DNA from: Agromyces mediolanus
GTDB lineage: Bacteria > Actinomycetota > Actinomycetes > Actinomycetales > Microbacteriaceae
Assembly (NCBI RefSeq): GCF_023715325.1
Contig: NZ_JAMBNX010000014.1
Coordinates: forward strand, 1 to 64,000
Reading direction: 5' to 3'
Length of the DNA: 64,000 nt
A program made the translations under genes and the position numbers. Shown here one piece after another: positions 43,482-53,039 of this stretch (the first letter of the stretch is position 1; each line of letters opens with the position of its first letter). The notes beneath the pieces were generated by a model. The model had not been told where the DNA came from. It searched no databases and saw only the letters and a program-made list of their open reading frames with translations.

Positions 43482-44954
43482 ATGGGGGAGCAGCGCGCGA
43501 CGACCGACGGTGGCGCCCGGAACGACCACAGCTTCTTCGGGCAGCCGCGCGCGCTCGCGAACATCTTCGGCGTCGAGATGTGGGAGCGGTTCAGCTTCTA
43601 CGGCATGCAGGGCATCCTGCTCATCTACCTCTACTACTCGGTCGCCGACGGCGGCCTCGGCCTGCCGGAAGCCTCGGCCGCCGGCATCGTCGGCGCATAC
43701 GGCGGCGGGGTCTACCTCTCGACGATCCTCGGCGCCTGGATCGCCGACCGCCTGCTCGGCAGCGAGCGCGTGCTGTTCTTCAGCGCCATCGTCATCATGG
43801 CCGGACACCTCGCGCTCGCCCTGCTCCCCGGCTTCGTCGGCGTCGGCGTCGGACTCGTGCTCGTCGCCTTCGGCTCCGGCGGCCTCAAAGCGAACGCCAC
43901 GAGCGTCGTCGGCACGCTCTACGCCCCCGACGACATGCGTCGCGACGCCGGCTTCTCGCTCTTCTACCTCGGCATCAACCTCGGCGGCTTCCTCGGCCCG
44001 ATCCTCACCGGGCTGCTGCAGTCGACCCTCGGCTTCCACTGGGGCTTCGGGCTCGCCGCGCTCGGCATGGCCATCGGGCTCGTGCAGTACTCCTTCGGCC
44101 GCAAGCGACTGCCGGCCGAGGCATCCGCCGTGCCCAACCCGCTTCCCCGCGGGCGCATCGGCCTCGTGATCGGCATCGCCGTCGCGGGCGTCGTCGTCAT
44201 CGTGGTGCTCGTCGCGACCGGGCTCATCACGGCCGAGAACCTCGTCGTCTGGGTGATCGGAACGACGATCGTCGCCGCCGTCGTGTACTTCGCGGTGATC
44301 CTGTCGAGCCGGCGCATCACCGCGGTGGAGCGCAGCCGGGTCGTCGGCTTCATCCCGCTGTTCATCGCGAGCGTCGCCTTCTGGTCGCTGTACCAGCAGC
44401 AGTTCACCGTGCTCACGATCTACAGCGACAAGCAGCTGAACCGCGACCTCTTCGGCTGGGAGATGCCCGTGTCGTGGGTGCAGTCGATCAACCCGATCTT
44501 CATCATCATCCTGTCGGGCGTCTTCGCCGCGATCTGGACGAAACTCGGCGCCCGGCAGCCCTCGACGCCGGTGAAGTTCGCGCTCGGCACGGCGATCATG
44601 GGCGTCGGGTTCCTGCTGTTCATCCCGTTCGCGGGCGGCGGCCCGAACTCGACCCCGCTGCTCGCGATCATCGGCATCCTGTTCGTGTTCACCGTCGCCG
44701 AGCTGCTGCTCTCGCCGGTCGGGCTGTCGGTCACGACGAAGCTCGCGCCCGAGGTGTTCCACACCCAGATGGTGGCGCTGTTCTTCCTCTCCGTCGCGCT
44801 CGGCACGGCCATCTCGGGCCGGCTCGCGGAGTTCTACTCCGCCGAGACGGAGGTCGGCTACTTCGGCGTGCTCGGCGGCATCGCGATCGTGCTCGGCCTC
44901 GCGCTCGCGGTCGGCAGCCGCGGCGTGCTGCGGCTCATGCGCGGCGTGCGCTGA
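43482..44954 (+). CDS. POT/PTR-family proton-coupled peptide transporter
   Basis: A 490-residue MFS protein of the proton-dependent oligopeptide transporter family. The E-x-x-E-R-F helix-1 motif reads EMWERFSFYGMQGILLIYLYY (here EMWERF, with the ExxER positions), and the PTR signature GFSLFYLGINLGGFLGPILTG is in helices 4-5. It should import di- and tripeptides. A TAGGGT -10 (43469-43474) ends 7 nt before the ATG, so it is probably leaderless. Confidence 0.93.
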   Translation: MGEQRATTDGGARNDHSFFGQPRALANIFGVEMWERFSFYGMQGILLIYLYYSVADGGLGLPEASAAGIVGAYGGGVYLSTILGAWIADRLLGSERVLFFSAIVIMAGHLALALLPGFVGVGVGLVLVAFGSGGLKANATSVVGTLYAPDDMRRDAGFSLFYLGINLGGFLGPILTGLLQSTLGFHWGFGLAALGMAIGLVQYSFGRKRLPAEASAVPNPLPRGRIGLVIGIAVAGVVVIVVLVATGLITAENLVVWVIGTTIVAAVVYFAVILSSRRITAVERSRVVGFIPLFIASVAFWSLYQQQFTVLTIYSDKQLNRDLFGWEMPVSWVQSINPIFIIILSGVFAAIWTKLGARQPSTPVKFALGTAIMGVGFLLFIPFAGGGPNSTPLLAIIGILFVFTVAELLLSPVGLSVTTKLAPEVFHTQMVALFFLSVALGTAISGRLAEFYSAETEVGYFGVLGGIAIVLGLALAVGSRGVLRLMRGVR

Positions 44955-44983
44955 GCGGGCATCGACCGGTTACGATTCGAGGG

Positions 44984-45703
44984 ATGCCCAGCCCGCTCGT
45001 GGTGATCCCCACGTACAACGAACGTGAGAACCTCGCCGCGATCGTCGGCCGGGTGCGCTCGGCCGTGCCTGCCGCTGCGGTGCTCATCGTCGACGACGCC
45101 TCGCCCGACGGCACGGGGGCGCTCGCCGACGAGCTCGCCGCCGCTGACGAGCGCGTGCTCGTGCGGCACCGGGCCGGCAAGGAGGGCCTGGGCGCCGCGT
45201 ACCTCGACGCCTTCGGCTGGGCGCTCGAGGCGGGGTACGACCCGATCGTGCAGATGGATGCCGACGGCTCGCACCTGCCCGAGCAACTGGTCGGCCTGCT
45301 CGCGCCGCTCGGCCAGGGGGCCGACCTCGTGATCGGCTCCCGGTGGATCCCGGGCGGCCGGATCGAGAACTGGCCGAGGTACCGCGAGCTCCTTTCCCGC
45401 GGCGGCAGCGCCTACGCGCGCTGGGTGCTGCGCCTGCCGACCCGCGACGCGACGGCGGGGTACCGGGCGTTCCGGGCCGACGGGCTCCGCCGTATGCGCC
45501 TCGACGAGGTGCACACCAAGGGCTACGGCTTCCAGGTCGACATGCTGTGGCACGCGCACGAGGCCGGGCTCGACGTCGTCGAAGTGCCCGTGACTTTCGT
45601 CGAGCGCGAGCTCGGGCACTCGAAGATGAGCCTCGGGATCGTGCTCGAGGCGATGCTGCGGGTCACGGGCTGGGGCATCGCGGCGCGCTTCCGCCGTCGC
45701 TGA
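44984..45703 (+). CDS. Polyprenol-phosphate glycosyltransferase (dolichol-phosphate mannosyltransferase-like, GT2)
   Basis: A 239-residue cytosolic GT-A enzyme. Motifs PTYNERENL, VDDASPDGTG, the metal-binding DADGSHLPEQL (DxD-type) and GSRWIPGGRI are those of polyprenol monophosphomannose synthases, which make the lipid-linked mannose used for lipoarabinomannan and protein mannosylation in actinobacteria. It lacks the acyltransferase domain found in some mycobacterial versions. The ATG at 44984 lies 7 nt after a TACGAT -10 (44971-44976): leaderless. Confidence 0.9.
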   Translation: MPSPLVVIPTYNERENLAAIVGRVRSAVPAAAVLIVDDASPDGTGALADELAAADERVLVRHRAGKEGLGAAYLDAFGWALEAGYDPIVQMDADGSHLPEQLVGLLAPLGQGADLVIGSRWIPGGRIENWPRYRELLSRGGSAYARWVLRLPTRDATAGYRAFRADGLRRMRLDEVHTKGYGFQVDMLWHAHEAGLDVVEVPVTFVERELGHSKMSLGIVLEAMLRVTGWGIAARFRRR

Positions 45704-45785
45704 GCGGTTCCTGCACCGAGCCCCGGCGTCCGGCGGTCCGCCCTTCCGTCTCCGCCGTTCCGTCTCCTCCTTCCGCCTCCCAGTT

Positions 45786-45856
45786 GCGAGTTGCACGACC
45801 GATCACGCGGCGCGCCGGGTGTGCTGGCGCGCATGCGCTTCCGTCGTGCAACTCGC
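45786..45856. repeat. Family C 71-bp inverted repeat, copy 2
   Basis: Arms GCGAGTTGCACGAC and GTCGTGCAACTCGC (45786-45799, 45843-45856) pair perfectly over 14 bp. Interior words CGATC, CGGCGCGCC and GCGCGC match the copy at 9974. It lies in the 254-bp gap between two convergent genes; the rest of the gap is GGCGGGG-rich sequence with no gene. Confidence 0.85.
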
Positions 45857-45957
45857 GGCGTGAAAGGGCGGGGAGGACGGGCGGGCAGCGTGCAGGCGGG
45901 GCGGACGGGGTGGGCGGACGAGCAGGCGGGGCGGGGAGGACGGGTCAGGTGGGCGGG

Positions 45958-47592
45958 TCAGCGCAGGGGGCCGACGGACGCGTAGGCGTCGGGCTGCACA
46001 TGGGAGGGCACGTCCCACACCTTCGCCGTCGGGGCGGGGCCGTGCGCCGTCGGCCAGCCCGGATCGCCCGCGCCGACGAAGGCGACGGCGGCCGCGTGCA
46101 GCTCGTCGGCGAGCGCCTGGGGTGGGTTCGGGCCGGCCAGCGGCACCATCGCGGGGCCGTCGAGGCAGTCGAAGAAGAACGGCACGTCGAGGCAATGCTC
46201 GGCGAAGCCGAAGGTGCCGGAGGGCCACGAGAAGCGGTACAGCCAGGTGCCGGCCGAGGCATCCGTCGCCGTGCCCGCCCCCGCCCCGGCCGACGCGCCG
46301 GCCGACGCCCCGGCCTCGCGTGCTTCGACGACGCGCAGCAGCGCCGTGCGGAACATCCGGTCGCTGAGGAAGCGCCCCGCGATCCGCGCGGTGCCCTTCG
46401 CGGCGACGTCGGCGTTCGCCCGCAGGTACGGCTTCAGCCGCTCCTTCGGCATGCCGAGCTTCTTCAGCAGCAGCGCCTTCGGCACCCAGCGGAGCTTCTT
46501 CTCGGCCTCAGCGAAGGCCATCGTGAACTCGTCGTCGGTCGCGCCGAGCACGAGCGGGATGCCGCGGCCGACGCCGGCGGCCAGCGACTCGAGCGTCGGC
46601 CGCTCGATGAGCTCGCCGTCGACCGTGGGGCCGAGCGGGAGGCCGTCGTCGATGATCGAGCCGAGCGAGTCGGGCCCGAGCTCCGTCGCCCGCTGCTGCA
46701 GCTCGAGCACCCGCTCCTCGGGGAGGCTGCCGAAGCCCGCTCGGGTCGGTTCGACCCCGGCCTCGGCGGCGAGCGCCCGGCCGAAGGCCTCGCTCCGGGC
46801 GGGGGCGACGTCGGCGAGCGCGCCCGACAGGGCGTACACCCCGTGGAACAGGTGCTGCGCCGTCGGCATGCCGAGCAGGGTGAGCACCGCTCCGCCGCCC
46901 GCTGACTGCCCGGCGATCGTGACCCGGCCCGGATCGCCGCCGAACGCGGAGATGTTCTGCTGCACCCAGTCGAGCGCGAGCATCCAGTCGCGCACGCCGC
47001 GATTCGAGGGGGCGTCCGCGATCCAGCCGAAGCCGTCGAAACCGAGGCGGTAGGAGATCGTGACGGTGACGACGCCGTCGCGGTTGAAGCTGCGGCCGTC
47101 GTACCAGGGGCTCGCGGGCGAGCCGGCGAAGTAGCCGCCGCCGTGGATCCAGACGAGCACGGGCAGGCCAGCCTCGCCGGCCGCGGGTGCGCTGGGCGAC
47201 GGGGTGAAGACGTTCACGTTCAGGGTGGCGTCGCCGGGCACGCTCGGCTCGGGGATGAGCGTCACGCCGGGGTCGCCGCGCTGCGCCGTCGGTGCGAACT
47301 CCAGGGCGTCGAGCGTGCCGGGCCACGGGGCCTTCGGCACGGGCGCGGCGAAGCGCAGCTCGCCGACGGGCGGTTCGGCGAAGGGGATGCCGAGGAACGC
47401 CGCCGATCGTTCGGCGCCCTCACCACCGCTCGCATCGCTCGCGCGGCGCACCGTCGGGCGCCAGCGGCCGCGCACCCGGCCGGCGAGGGTGTCGACCTCG
47501 ACGAACTCGGCCGGGTCGTCCGGCGTGCGTTCGGCGCTCGTTGCGGGGGCGGTGCCGGGGGCGGATGACCCGGTGGCGGGGGTGTGCGACAT
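45958..47592 (-). CDS. Type-B carboxylesterase
   Basis: A 544-residue alpha/beta hydrolase of the carboxylesterase/lipase (type B) family. The oxyanion motif WIHGGGYFAG and the nucleophile motif GQSAGGGAVLTLLGMP are intact; the acid is in TDDEFTM and the histidine in AEHCLDVPFFF. An Ala/Gly-rich insert (about 455-475) is unique. Start ATG at 47592 with GAGGAG 8 nt upstream. The frame stays open to an ATG at 47676, which would add MPVIFGIVLVIVAAIATA, a membrane anchor; this cannot be excluded. An inverted repeat TCACGAACGCTCGTGA (47603-47618) just before the start could be an operator. Confidence 0.88.
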   Translation of the reverse strand: MSHTPATGSSAPGTAPATSAERTPDDPAEFVEVDTLAGRVRGRWRPTVRRASDASGGEGAERSAAFLGIPFAEPPVGELRFAAPVPKAPWPGTLDALEFAPTAQRGDPGVTLIPEPSVPGDATLNVNVFTPSPSAPAAGEAGLPVLVWIHGGGYFAGSPASPWYDGRSFNRDGVVTVTISYRLGFDGFGWIADAPSNRGVRDWMLALDWVQQNISAFGGDPGRVTIAGQSAGGGAVLTLLGMPTAQHLFHGVYALSGALADVAPARSEAFGRALAAEAGVEPTRAGFGSLPEERVLELQQRATELGPDSLGSIIDDGLPLGPTVDGELIERPTLESLAAGVGRGIPLVLGATDDEFTMAFAEAEKKLRWVPKALLLKKLGMPKERLKPYLRANADVAAKGTARIAGRFLSDRMFRTALLRVVEAREAGASAGASAGAGAGTATDASAGTWLYRFSWPSGTFGFAEHCLDVPFFFDCLDGPAMVPLAGPNPPQALADELHAAAVAFVGAGDPGWPTAHGPAPTAKVWDVPSHVQPDAYASVGPLR

Positions 47593-47828
47593 GCAATGCT
47601 CCTCACGAACGCTCGTGATCGGGGCGGTGGCGATCGCCGCGACGATGACCAATACGATGCCGAAGATGACGGGCATCGGGTAGCCCCCGAGCGCGCCGAT
47701 GCTGGTGCGGCGACCGCGGTGACCGCGGCGACGCGGCGTGGTGAATTCCGAATGGCGTTCGGGATCTGGGGCACCAGTGTGGCCCGCCCGCACCGAAACC
47801 TCAAGTCCTGAACTCGTGGAGTGCGGCG

Positions 47829-48938
47829 CTAGGGGACCCGGAGTTCGGTGATCGGCTCGCGGCGCGCCGCGGAGAACGCCGGGAGCAGTGCGGCCAGCGT
47901 TGCGACGAGCACCGCGAGCGTGCCGACGCCGAGGAGGTAGCGCGGCCCTGGCAGGGGGTCGCCGGCCGCAGCCAGGACGCCGATCGCGAGCGCCGAGCCG
48001 GCCGCGGCGCCGATCCCGGCGACGATCGCCGTCTGGATGGTGACGAGAGCGACCACGAGTCGTTGCGAGGCGCCGAGGGCACGGCGCCGACCGAAGTCCT
48101 TGCGACGGAGTGTCACCATTCCGAACTGCAGCACGCCCACCAGCACGGCGCTCACCCCGAGGATGCCGAGGGTGAGCGCGCGGCCGAATGCGCCGAGCTG
48201 CCCCTCGACGAGCCCGCGGAGCGTTGCAAGGGTCTCGCTGGTGCGCAGTTCGACCCGGGTCGGGTCCGCGACATCGAGCACGGAGCGGACAACGTCGGTG
48301 AGCGGTGCGACGAGCTCGGGCTGCGCCGCGATGACGACGAGCGCGCCGACGGGGACGGCCTGCTCGGCGGGCGGCTGCGGGGCGACCACGAGGGGCTCGA
48401 GGAAGGAGAGGTGCTCGGGCGTCTCGACCCGGCCGCCGACGGCGTAGCCGTGGCCGTCGTCGAGGGCCAGTTCGCCCACGGCGCCGTCGATGCCGAGCCG
48501 GTCGAGCGCGGTCGCCGAGGCGAAGGCGACGGCGCCGTCGACGGACGCGCGGGGCGGCAGGCCGAGCTCCCGCCAGTCTTCACTCCACGCCTGGCGCAGC
48601 GGCACCGGAGTGCCACCGGCGAACGCGGCGTTGCGGGCGTCCTCGGCGAGGCTGAACGCGCCGGCCCACTGCACGCCCTCGACGCCGGCGAGGCGGTCGA
48701 GGACCGAGGTGTCGAGCCCCGCGTCGGCTTCTGCCCGCACCACGATCGCGCGCGTTCCGGCTGAGTCGATCGACGCCACGACCTGCTGTTCGGCGGCCAC
48801 CGTGCGGCCGGAGGTGAGGAGGACGGCCGCGCACATGCCCGCGACCACGACGAGGGCGATGGCCGAGCCGATCGGCTGGGCGATGGCGGAGGCGAATGCC
48901 TCTCGCACGACGGCGAGGAGGCCGCGCACGCCGCTCAC
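47829..48938 (-). CDS. MacB/FtsX-like ABC transporter permease
   Basis: A 369-residue protein with one N-terminal helix, a large extracellular domain (about 40-250) and three C-terminal helices with the FtsX-type cytoplasmic motif RRKDFGRRRALGASQRLVVALV. Start GTG overlaps the ATPase stop as GTGA (48935-48938). With the ATPase and the fusion protein upstream it forms a tripartite MacAB-like system, which in Gram-positive bacteria exports antimicrobial peptides or acts mechanically on the envelope. Confidence 0.85.
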   Translation of the reverse strand: MSGVRGLLAVVREAFASAIAQPIGSAIALVVVAGMCAAVLLTSGRTVAAEQQVVASIDSAGTRAIVVRAEADAGLDTSVLDRLAGVEGVQWAGAFSLAEDARNAAFAGGTPVPLRQAWSEDWRELGLPPRASVDGAVAFASATALDRLGIDGAVGELALDDGHGYAVGGRVETPEHLSFLEPLVVAPQPPAEQAVPVGALVVIAAQPELVAPLTDVVRSVLDVADPTRVELRTSETLATLRGLVEGQLGAFGRALTLGILGVSAVLVGVLQFGMVTLRRKDFGRRRALGASQRLVVALVTIQTAIVAGIGAAAGSALAIGVLAAAGDPLPGPRYLLGVGTLAVLVATLAALLPAFSAARREPITELRVP

Positions 48939-49588
48939 AGCACGAGCTCACGATCGCAGCGGGCGACGAGCGCCGGATCGTGGGTGACGACGACGACCGC
49001 TGCACCGCGGTGCGCCTGTTCGTGCAGGGCCTCCAGGACCACGTCGGCCGAGGCGGGGTCGAGGTTGCCGGTCGGTTCGTCGGCCAGCAGGATGCGCGGA
49101 TCGCCGAGCAGTGCACGGCAGAGGGCGATGCGTTGCGCCTGCCCGCCGGACACCTGGCCCGGTCGCGCCTCGGCTCGAAGGGCGACGCCGAAACGCTCCA
49201 GCAGCGCGTGCGCCCGTCGCGCCGATTCACGACGGTCGTCGCCGCGATAGAGCGTCGTTTCGAGCACGTTGTCGAGCACCGTGCGGGAGCTGTCGAGCGC
49301 CGCATCCTGGAACACGAAGCCGAAGGTGGCGGCGCGGCGCGCGGCCCGTTCGCGATCCGGGCGCGCGTGCATCGCTTCGCCGTCGAGCAGCACCTCGCCC
49401 GAGACGGGACGCAGCATGAGGCCGAGCAAGTAGAGCAGCGTCGATTTGCCGCGCCCGGACGGCCCCGTGACCGCGACCACCTCGCCGGCGTCGAACCGCG
49501 CCGACCAGCCTTCGAGGAGCGGGGTGCCCGGTTGGTACCGGAACGACAGCGCGTCGGCTCGGAGCAGGCCCGGACCCGAGCCCGTCAT
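48935..49588 (-). CDS. MacB/LolD-type ABC transporter ATP-binding protein
   Basis: A 217-residue ATPase: Walker A TGPSGRGKSTLL, signature VSGGQAQRIALCRAL, Walker B ILLADEPTGNLDP. The glycine usual before GKST is replaced by Arg (SGRGKST in place of SGSGKST), a tolerated variant. The ATG overlaps the stop of the fusion protein gene as ATGA, so all three genes are translationally coupled. Confidence 0.92.
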   Translation of the reverse strand: MTGSGPGLLRADALSFRYQPGTPLLEGWSARFDAGEVVAVTGPSGRGKSTLLYLLGLMLRPVSGEVLLDGEAMHARPDRERAARRAATFGFVFQDAALDSSRTVLDNVLETTLYRGDDRRESARRAHALLERFGVALRAEARPGQVSGGQAQRIALCRALLGDPRILLADEPTGNLDPASADVVLEALHEQAHRGAAVVVVTHDPALVARCDRELVL

Positions 49589-50751
49589 CGCGCCGCCGCC
49601 GGCTGCGTCTGGCGGTCGGTCGAAGCTCCGCCGCGGGCGCCGGCGGACTCGTCGCCGCCGCGCGCGTCGGCGGGCACGCGGACCCGCAGGCCCGCCCGGA
49701 CACCGTCGACCACCGCCATGCCACGGGCCGAGGCGACGACCGTGACGGGGTGCCCGCGACCTTCGCGGTCGACGACGGCGACCGTGCCGTCGGCCGACGA
49801 GCGAAGGGCGGCCGCGGGCACCACGAGCCCGCTCGTCGCGGCCTGGGTGACGACCGTCGAGGCGAGGCGGGCGTCGCCGAGCACCGGGATCGTGGCGCAC
49901 GCATCGGCGCAGATCGGCGCGCCGTCGGCGGTGCCGAGCCGCAGCCCCACCTGGTCGTCGGCCTCCGCGGACGGCTCCTGCGCGACGATCGCAGCCGACC
50001 ACACCCCGCCGTCGGGCGCGCCGATCTCGACCGCCGTCCCGATCGGCATCGTCGCGGCCTGCGCCCGGCTGACGGGGATCGTGAACTCCGGCTGCCTCGG
50101 CAGCATCGACACGAGCTGTTCGCCGCCGGACAGGCTCGCACCGGGCCGAACGAGCTTGTCGTCGAGCGTCACGCGACCGGGGAGGGCCGGGAGGAAGACG
50201 AGGTCGCCCGCTTGGACGACGCCGTCGGCGGGCAGCTCGAGTGAGCCCTGCCATGCCTTCACCGCCGCTTCGGTGCGGGGCCCGAAGCCGCCGTCGACGA
50301 GCCCGTCGTAGTGGCCGAGGTCGGTGAGGAGCTGCTGCAGCTGGCGCACGTCGGGCCCCTGGGCGTCACGCCCGATCTGACGGAAGGCGGGCACCTCGCC
50401 GACGGCTGCGACCACGGGCCGCAGTTCGACCGAATACAGCACCGACCCGGCCCGCACCTCGTCGCCGGCGGCGAGCTCGACGGAGGTGACCGTGCCGGCC
50501 GCGCGGTTGGTGCCCGCTGGAACCTGGCGCCAGGCCGCCACCGTGGTGAGACGGACCGAGGAGCCCACCTCCCCGGCGACGACCTCGACGTAGGTATAGG
50601 GGGAAGCGGTCACCTCGTCGGGCGGCGCGAACACCGCGGTCGCCGCCCAGCCCGCCCCGGCGCCCGCCACGAGCAGCACGAGTGCCGCGATGATCCGCGG
50701 TGCGCGTCGGGGCGCGGGGCGTTCCGTCGCCGTCAAGACCTGCACGGGCAT
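49585..50751 (-). CDS. Membrane-fusion-type protein with peptidoglycan-binding domain
   Basis: A 388-residue protein anchored by one N-terminal helix (APRIIAALVLLVAGAGAGWAATAVF). A biotinyl-like half-motif (GTVTSVELAAGDEVRAGSVLYSV) is followed by a peptidoglycan-binding domain 1 (GPDVRQLQQLLTDLGHYDGLVDGGFGPRTEAAVKAWQ, about 134-170) and a beta-barrel part. This architecture matches the actinobacterial fusion proteins of MacAB-like exporters. Start ATG at 50751 with AAGGAGG. First gene of the three-gene unit. Confidence 0.88.
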   Translation of the reverse strand: MPVQVLTATERPAPRRAPRIIAALVLLVAGAGAGWAATAVFAPPDEVTASPYTYVEVVAGEVGSSVRLTTVAAWRQVPAGTNRAAGTVTSVELAAGDEVRAGSVLYSVELRPVVAAVGEVPAFRQIGRDAQGPDVRQLQQLLTDLGHYDGLVDGGFGPRTEAAVKAWQGSLELPADGVVQAGDLVFLPALPGRVTLDDKLVRPGASLSGGEQLVSMLPRQPEFTIPVSRAQAATMPIGTAVEIGAPDGGVWSAAIVAQEPSAEADDQVGLRLGTADGAPICADACATIPVLGDARLASTVVTQAATSGLVVPAAALRSSADGTVAVVDREGRGHPVTVVASARGMAVVDGVRAGLRVRVPADARGGDESAGARGGASTDRQTQPAAAR

Positions 50752-50932
50752 CGACCTCCTTGGTATCCCGGTGCATCGAGCGTACGCGACGCCGCCGACA
50801 GGAATCCAGCAAAGTCCAGAGCGAATCTGCCTCGCGCCCGTTCCGCCGACTCCGCGCGAGGCATCCCACCCCGGACTCAGCGCGCGAACGGCGGGGCGAG
50901 GCGGCCGACGCCGCCGCTCGCGCGCGAGCCGC

Positions 50933-51529
50933 TCAGGTGGCTGCCGGGGGCCTCAGCAGGGTCAGCAGGTACTCGATGTGCTCGGCCATGTCGATCGACG
51001 GGTCCATCAGCCACTGGGTCTGCAGGCCGTCGGCGGCGGCGAGCATCAGGCTCGCGATCATCTCCGGGTCGAGGTCGGCGCGAAGCGTGCCGTCGCGCTG
51101 GCCCTCGCGGATGCTCTCGACCGACATCTCCCGGAAGAGCCGGAAGCGTTCGGTGAAGAAGGGGCGCGCGGCGTGGTCGGCCTCGGTGGCCTCGGCCGAG
51201 AGCCGGGCGTAGAGCTGCACGAGGCCGGGCACGTCGGCGTTGTGGCGCATCACCTCGACGAAGCCGTCGATCATGCTGAGCTGCTCGTCGGCGTGCGCGG
51301 CGTCGAGGGTCTCGCGGTCGACCTCGTCGCGCTTGCGGAGGATCTCGGCGAAGAGCTCCTCCTTCGAGGCGAAGTAGTGCAGCAGGCCGGCCTGGCTGAG
51401 CCCGACGGCGTCGGCGAGCTCGCGCACCGAGGCGCGGCCGTAGCCGTTGCGGGCGATGACCTCGAGCGCGGCGGTGAGGATCTCCTCCCGCTTGGCGATG
51501 CCCTTCGCGTACGAACCCCTGCGTGCCAT
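50933..51529 (-). CDS. TetR-family regulator of the glycoside cluster
   Basis: A 198-residue TetR protein: KREEILTAALEVIARNGYGRASVRELADAVGLSQAGLLHYFASKEELFAEIL at residues 13-64, then a TetR_C ligand domain. Divergent from the MFS transporter and the GH3 enzyme. A weak inverted repeat GTAAAACC / GGTTTTCG (51553-51579) and the ATACGTGCAT region lie between the start codons; neither is a clear operator. Confidence 0.9.
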   Translation of the reverse strand: MARRGSYAKGIAKREEILTAALEVIARNGYGRASVRELADAVGLSQAGLLHYFASKEELFAEILRKRDEVDRETLDAAHADEQLSMIDGFVEVMRHNADVPGLVQLYARLSAEATEADHAARPFFTERFRLFREMSVESIREGQRDGTLRADLDPEMIASLMLAAADGLQTQWLMDPSIDMAEHIEYLLTLLRPPAAT

Positions 51530-51619
51530 ACGTGCATGGTAATGCTTGCGGGGTAAAACCGAGTGCCGTATGGTTTTCGCACCGCCTCGACGATGAGGCC
51601 TCCCGGAAGGACTTGCCCG

Positions 51620-52960
51620 ATGACGATGTCGTCCGCCCCGCAGCCCGCTGCCGAATCCCGACCCGACGAGCCCCAGTCGCCCGAGCCCGCGGCGTCGCTC
51701 GACCCCGCCGCCTTCGTCGAGGACGCCTCGGGCAACGAGGACCCGCCCGCGCCGATCACGGGCGTCGGACGCCTCCTCGGCTGGATCATCCCCGCGAACC
51801 TCGGCATCTTCCTCATCTGGGGCGCCGTCCCCGGCATCCTGCTGCCGCGTCAGGTCGAGCTGACCTTCGGCAGTGCCGACAAGGTCGCGAACCTGGCGAT
51901 CGTCATGACCATCGGCGCGTTCTGCGCGATGATCGCCCAGCCCATCGCCGGACAGATCTCCGACCGCACCCGCTCACGCTTCGGCCGACGCGCCCCGTGG
52001 ATCTTCCTCGGCGCCCTTGCCGGAGGCCTCTCACTCGTCGGCCTCGCCTTCGCCGACTCCCTCGTCGGCGTCGTGATCGCCTGGACCCTCGTGCAGATCA
52101 CCTACAACTTCGCGCAGGGCCCGCTGAGTGCCGTCATGCCCGACCGGGTGCCGCTGAAGCGCCGCGGCACCTTCGCCGCGCTCTCCGGCATCGGGCTCAT
52201 GGTCGGCGCACTCGGCGGCCAGGTCGTCGGCTCGATGTTCTACGACAGCCTGACGGCCGGGTACTTCACCTTCGCTGCGATCGCGATCGTCGTGCTCACG
52301 CTCTTCATCGTGTTCAACCCCGACCACTCCTCGAAGGACCTCCCCGTCGAGCCGTTCAAGCTCGGCGACTTCCTGCGCACCTTCTGGGTGAACCCGCTCA
52401 AGCACCCCGATTTCTTCTGGGCCTTCACCGGGCGCCTGCTGCTCTACACCGGATACTTCGCCGTGACCGGCTACCAGCTGTTCCTGCTCACCGACTACTT
52501 CGGCGTCGAGCGCCCGCAGGACGTCATCCCGCTGCTCGGCCTGATCAGCCTCGCCGGCATCCTCATCGCGACGATCGTCTCCGGGCCGCTCTCCGACAAG
52601 CTCGGCCGCCGCAAGATCTTCGTCTTCGCCTCCTCCGTCGTGACCGGGCTCGCGTTCCTGCTGCCGTGGGTCTGGCCCGACGTGACCGCCTGGATGATCA
52701 TGACCTTCATCTCGGGCCTCGGCTTCGGCATGTTCCAGGCGGTCGACACCGCCCTCATGAGCGAGGTGCTGCCCTCGGCCAAGTCCTTCGCGAAGGACCT
52801 CGGCGTCGTGAACATCGCCGCGACCCTGCCGCAGACGCTCGCCCCCGGCGTGGCCGGCGCGATCGTGCTCGCCTTCGGCTTCGCGGGCCTGTTCCCGGTC
52901 GCGATCGTGCTCTCCGTGCTCGGCGCCTTCGCCGTCTGGCCGATCAAGGCCGTGCGATGA
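51620..52960 (+). CDS. MFS sugar transporter
   Basis: A 446-residue MFS protein with about 12 helices and a 60-residue acidic, Pro-rich N-terminal tail. Motif A-like segments GQISDRTRSRFGRRAPW and GPLSDKLGRRKIFV are both present. This type of transporter next to a GH3 enzyme and a TetR regulator points to uptake of a glucoside or its aglycone-linked sugar. The ATG at 51620 follows GGAAGGA; the ATG at 51626 is in frame too. Confidence 0.9.
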   Translation: MTMSSAPQPAAESRPDEPQSPEPAASLDPAAFVEDASGNEDPPAPITGVGRLLGWIIPANLGIFLIWGAVPGILLPRQVELTFGSADKVANLAIVMTIGAFCAMIAQPIAGQISDRTRSRFGRRAPWIFLGALAGGLSLVGLAFADSLVGVVIAWTLVQITYNFAQGPLSAVMPDRVPLKRRGTFAALSGIGLMVGALGGQVVGSMFYDSLTAGYFTFAAIAIVVLTLFIVFNPDHSSKDLPVEPFKLGDFLRTFWVNPLKHPDFFWAFTGRLLLYTGYFAVTGYQLFLLTDYFGVERPQDVIPLLGLISLAGILIATIVSGPLSDKLGRRKIFVFASSVVTGLAFLLPWVWPDVTAWMIMTFISGLGFGMFQAVDTALMSEVLPSAKSFAKDLGVVNIAATLPQTLAPGVAGAIVLAFGFAGLFPVAIVLSVLGAFAVWPIKAVR

Positions 52961-53039
52961 CGGATGCCTCGCGGCCCCGCCGGACGACCCCGGCACCGCT
53001 CGACGCCCGGCCGGCGTCATCCTACGAAGGAGCATCGGT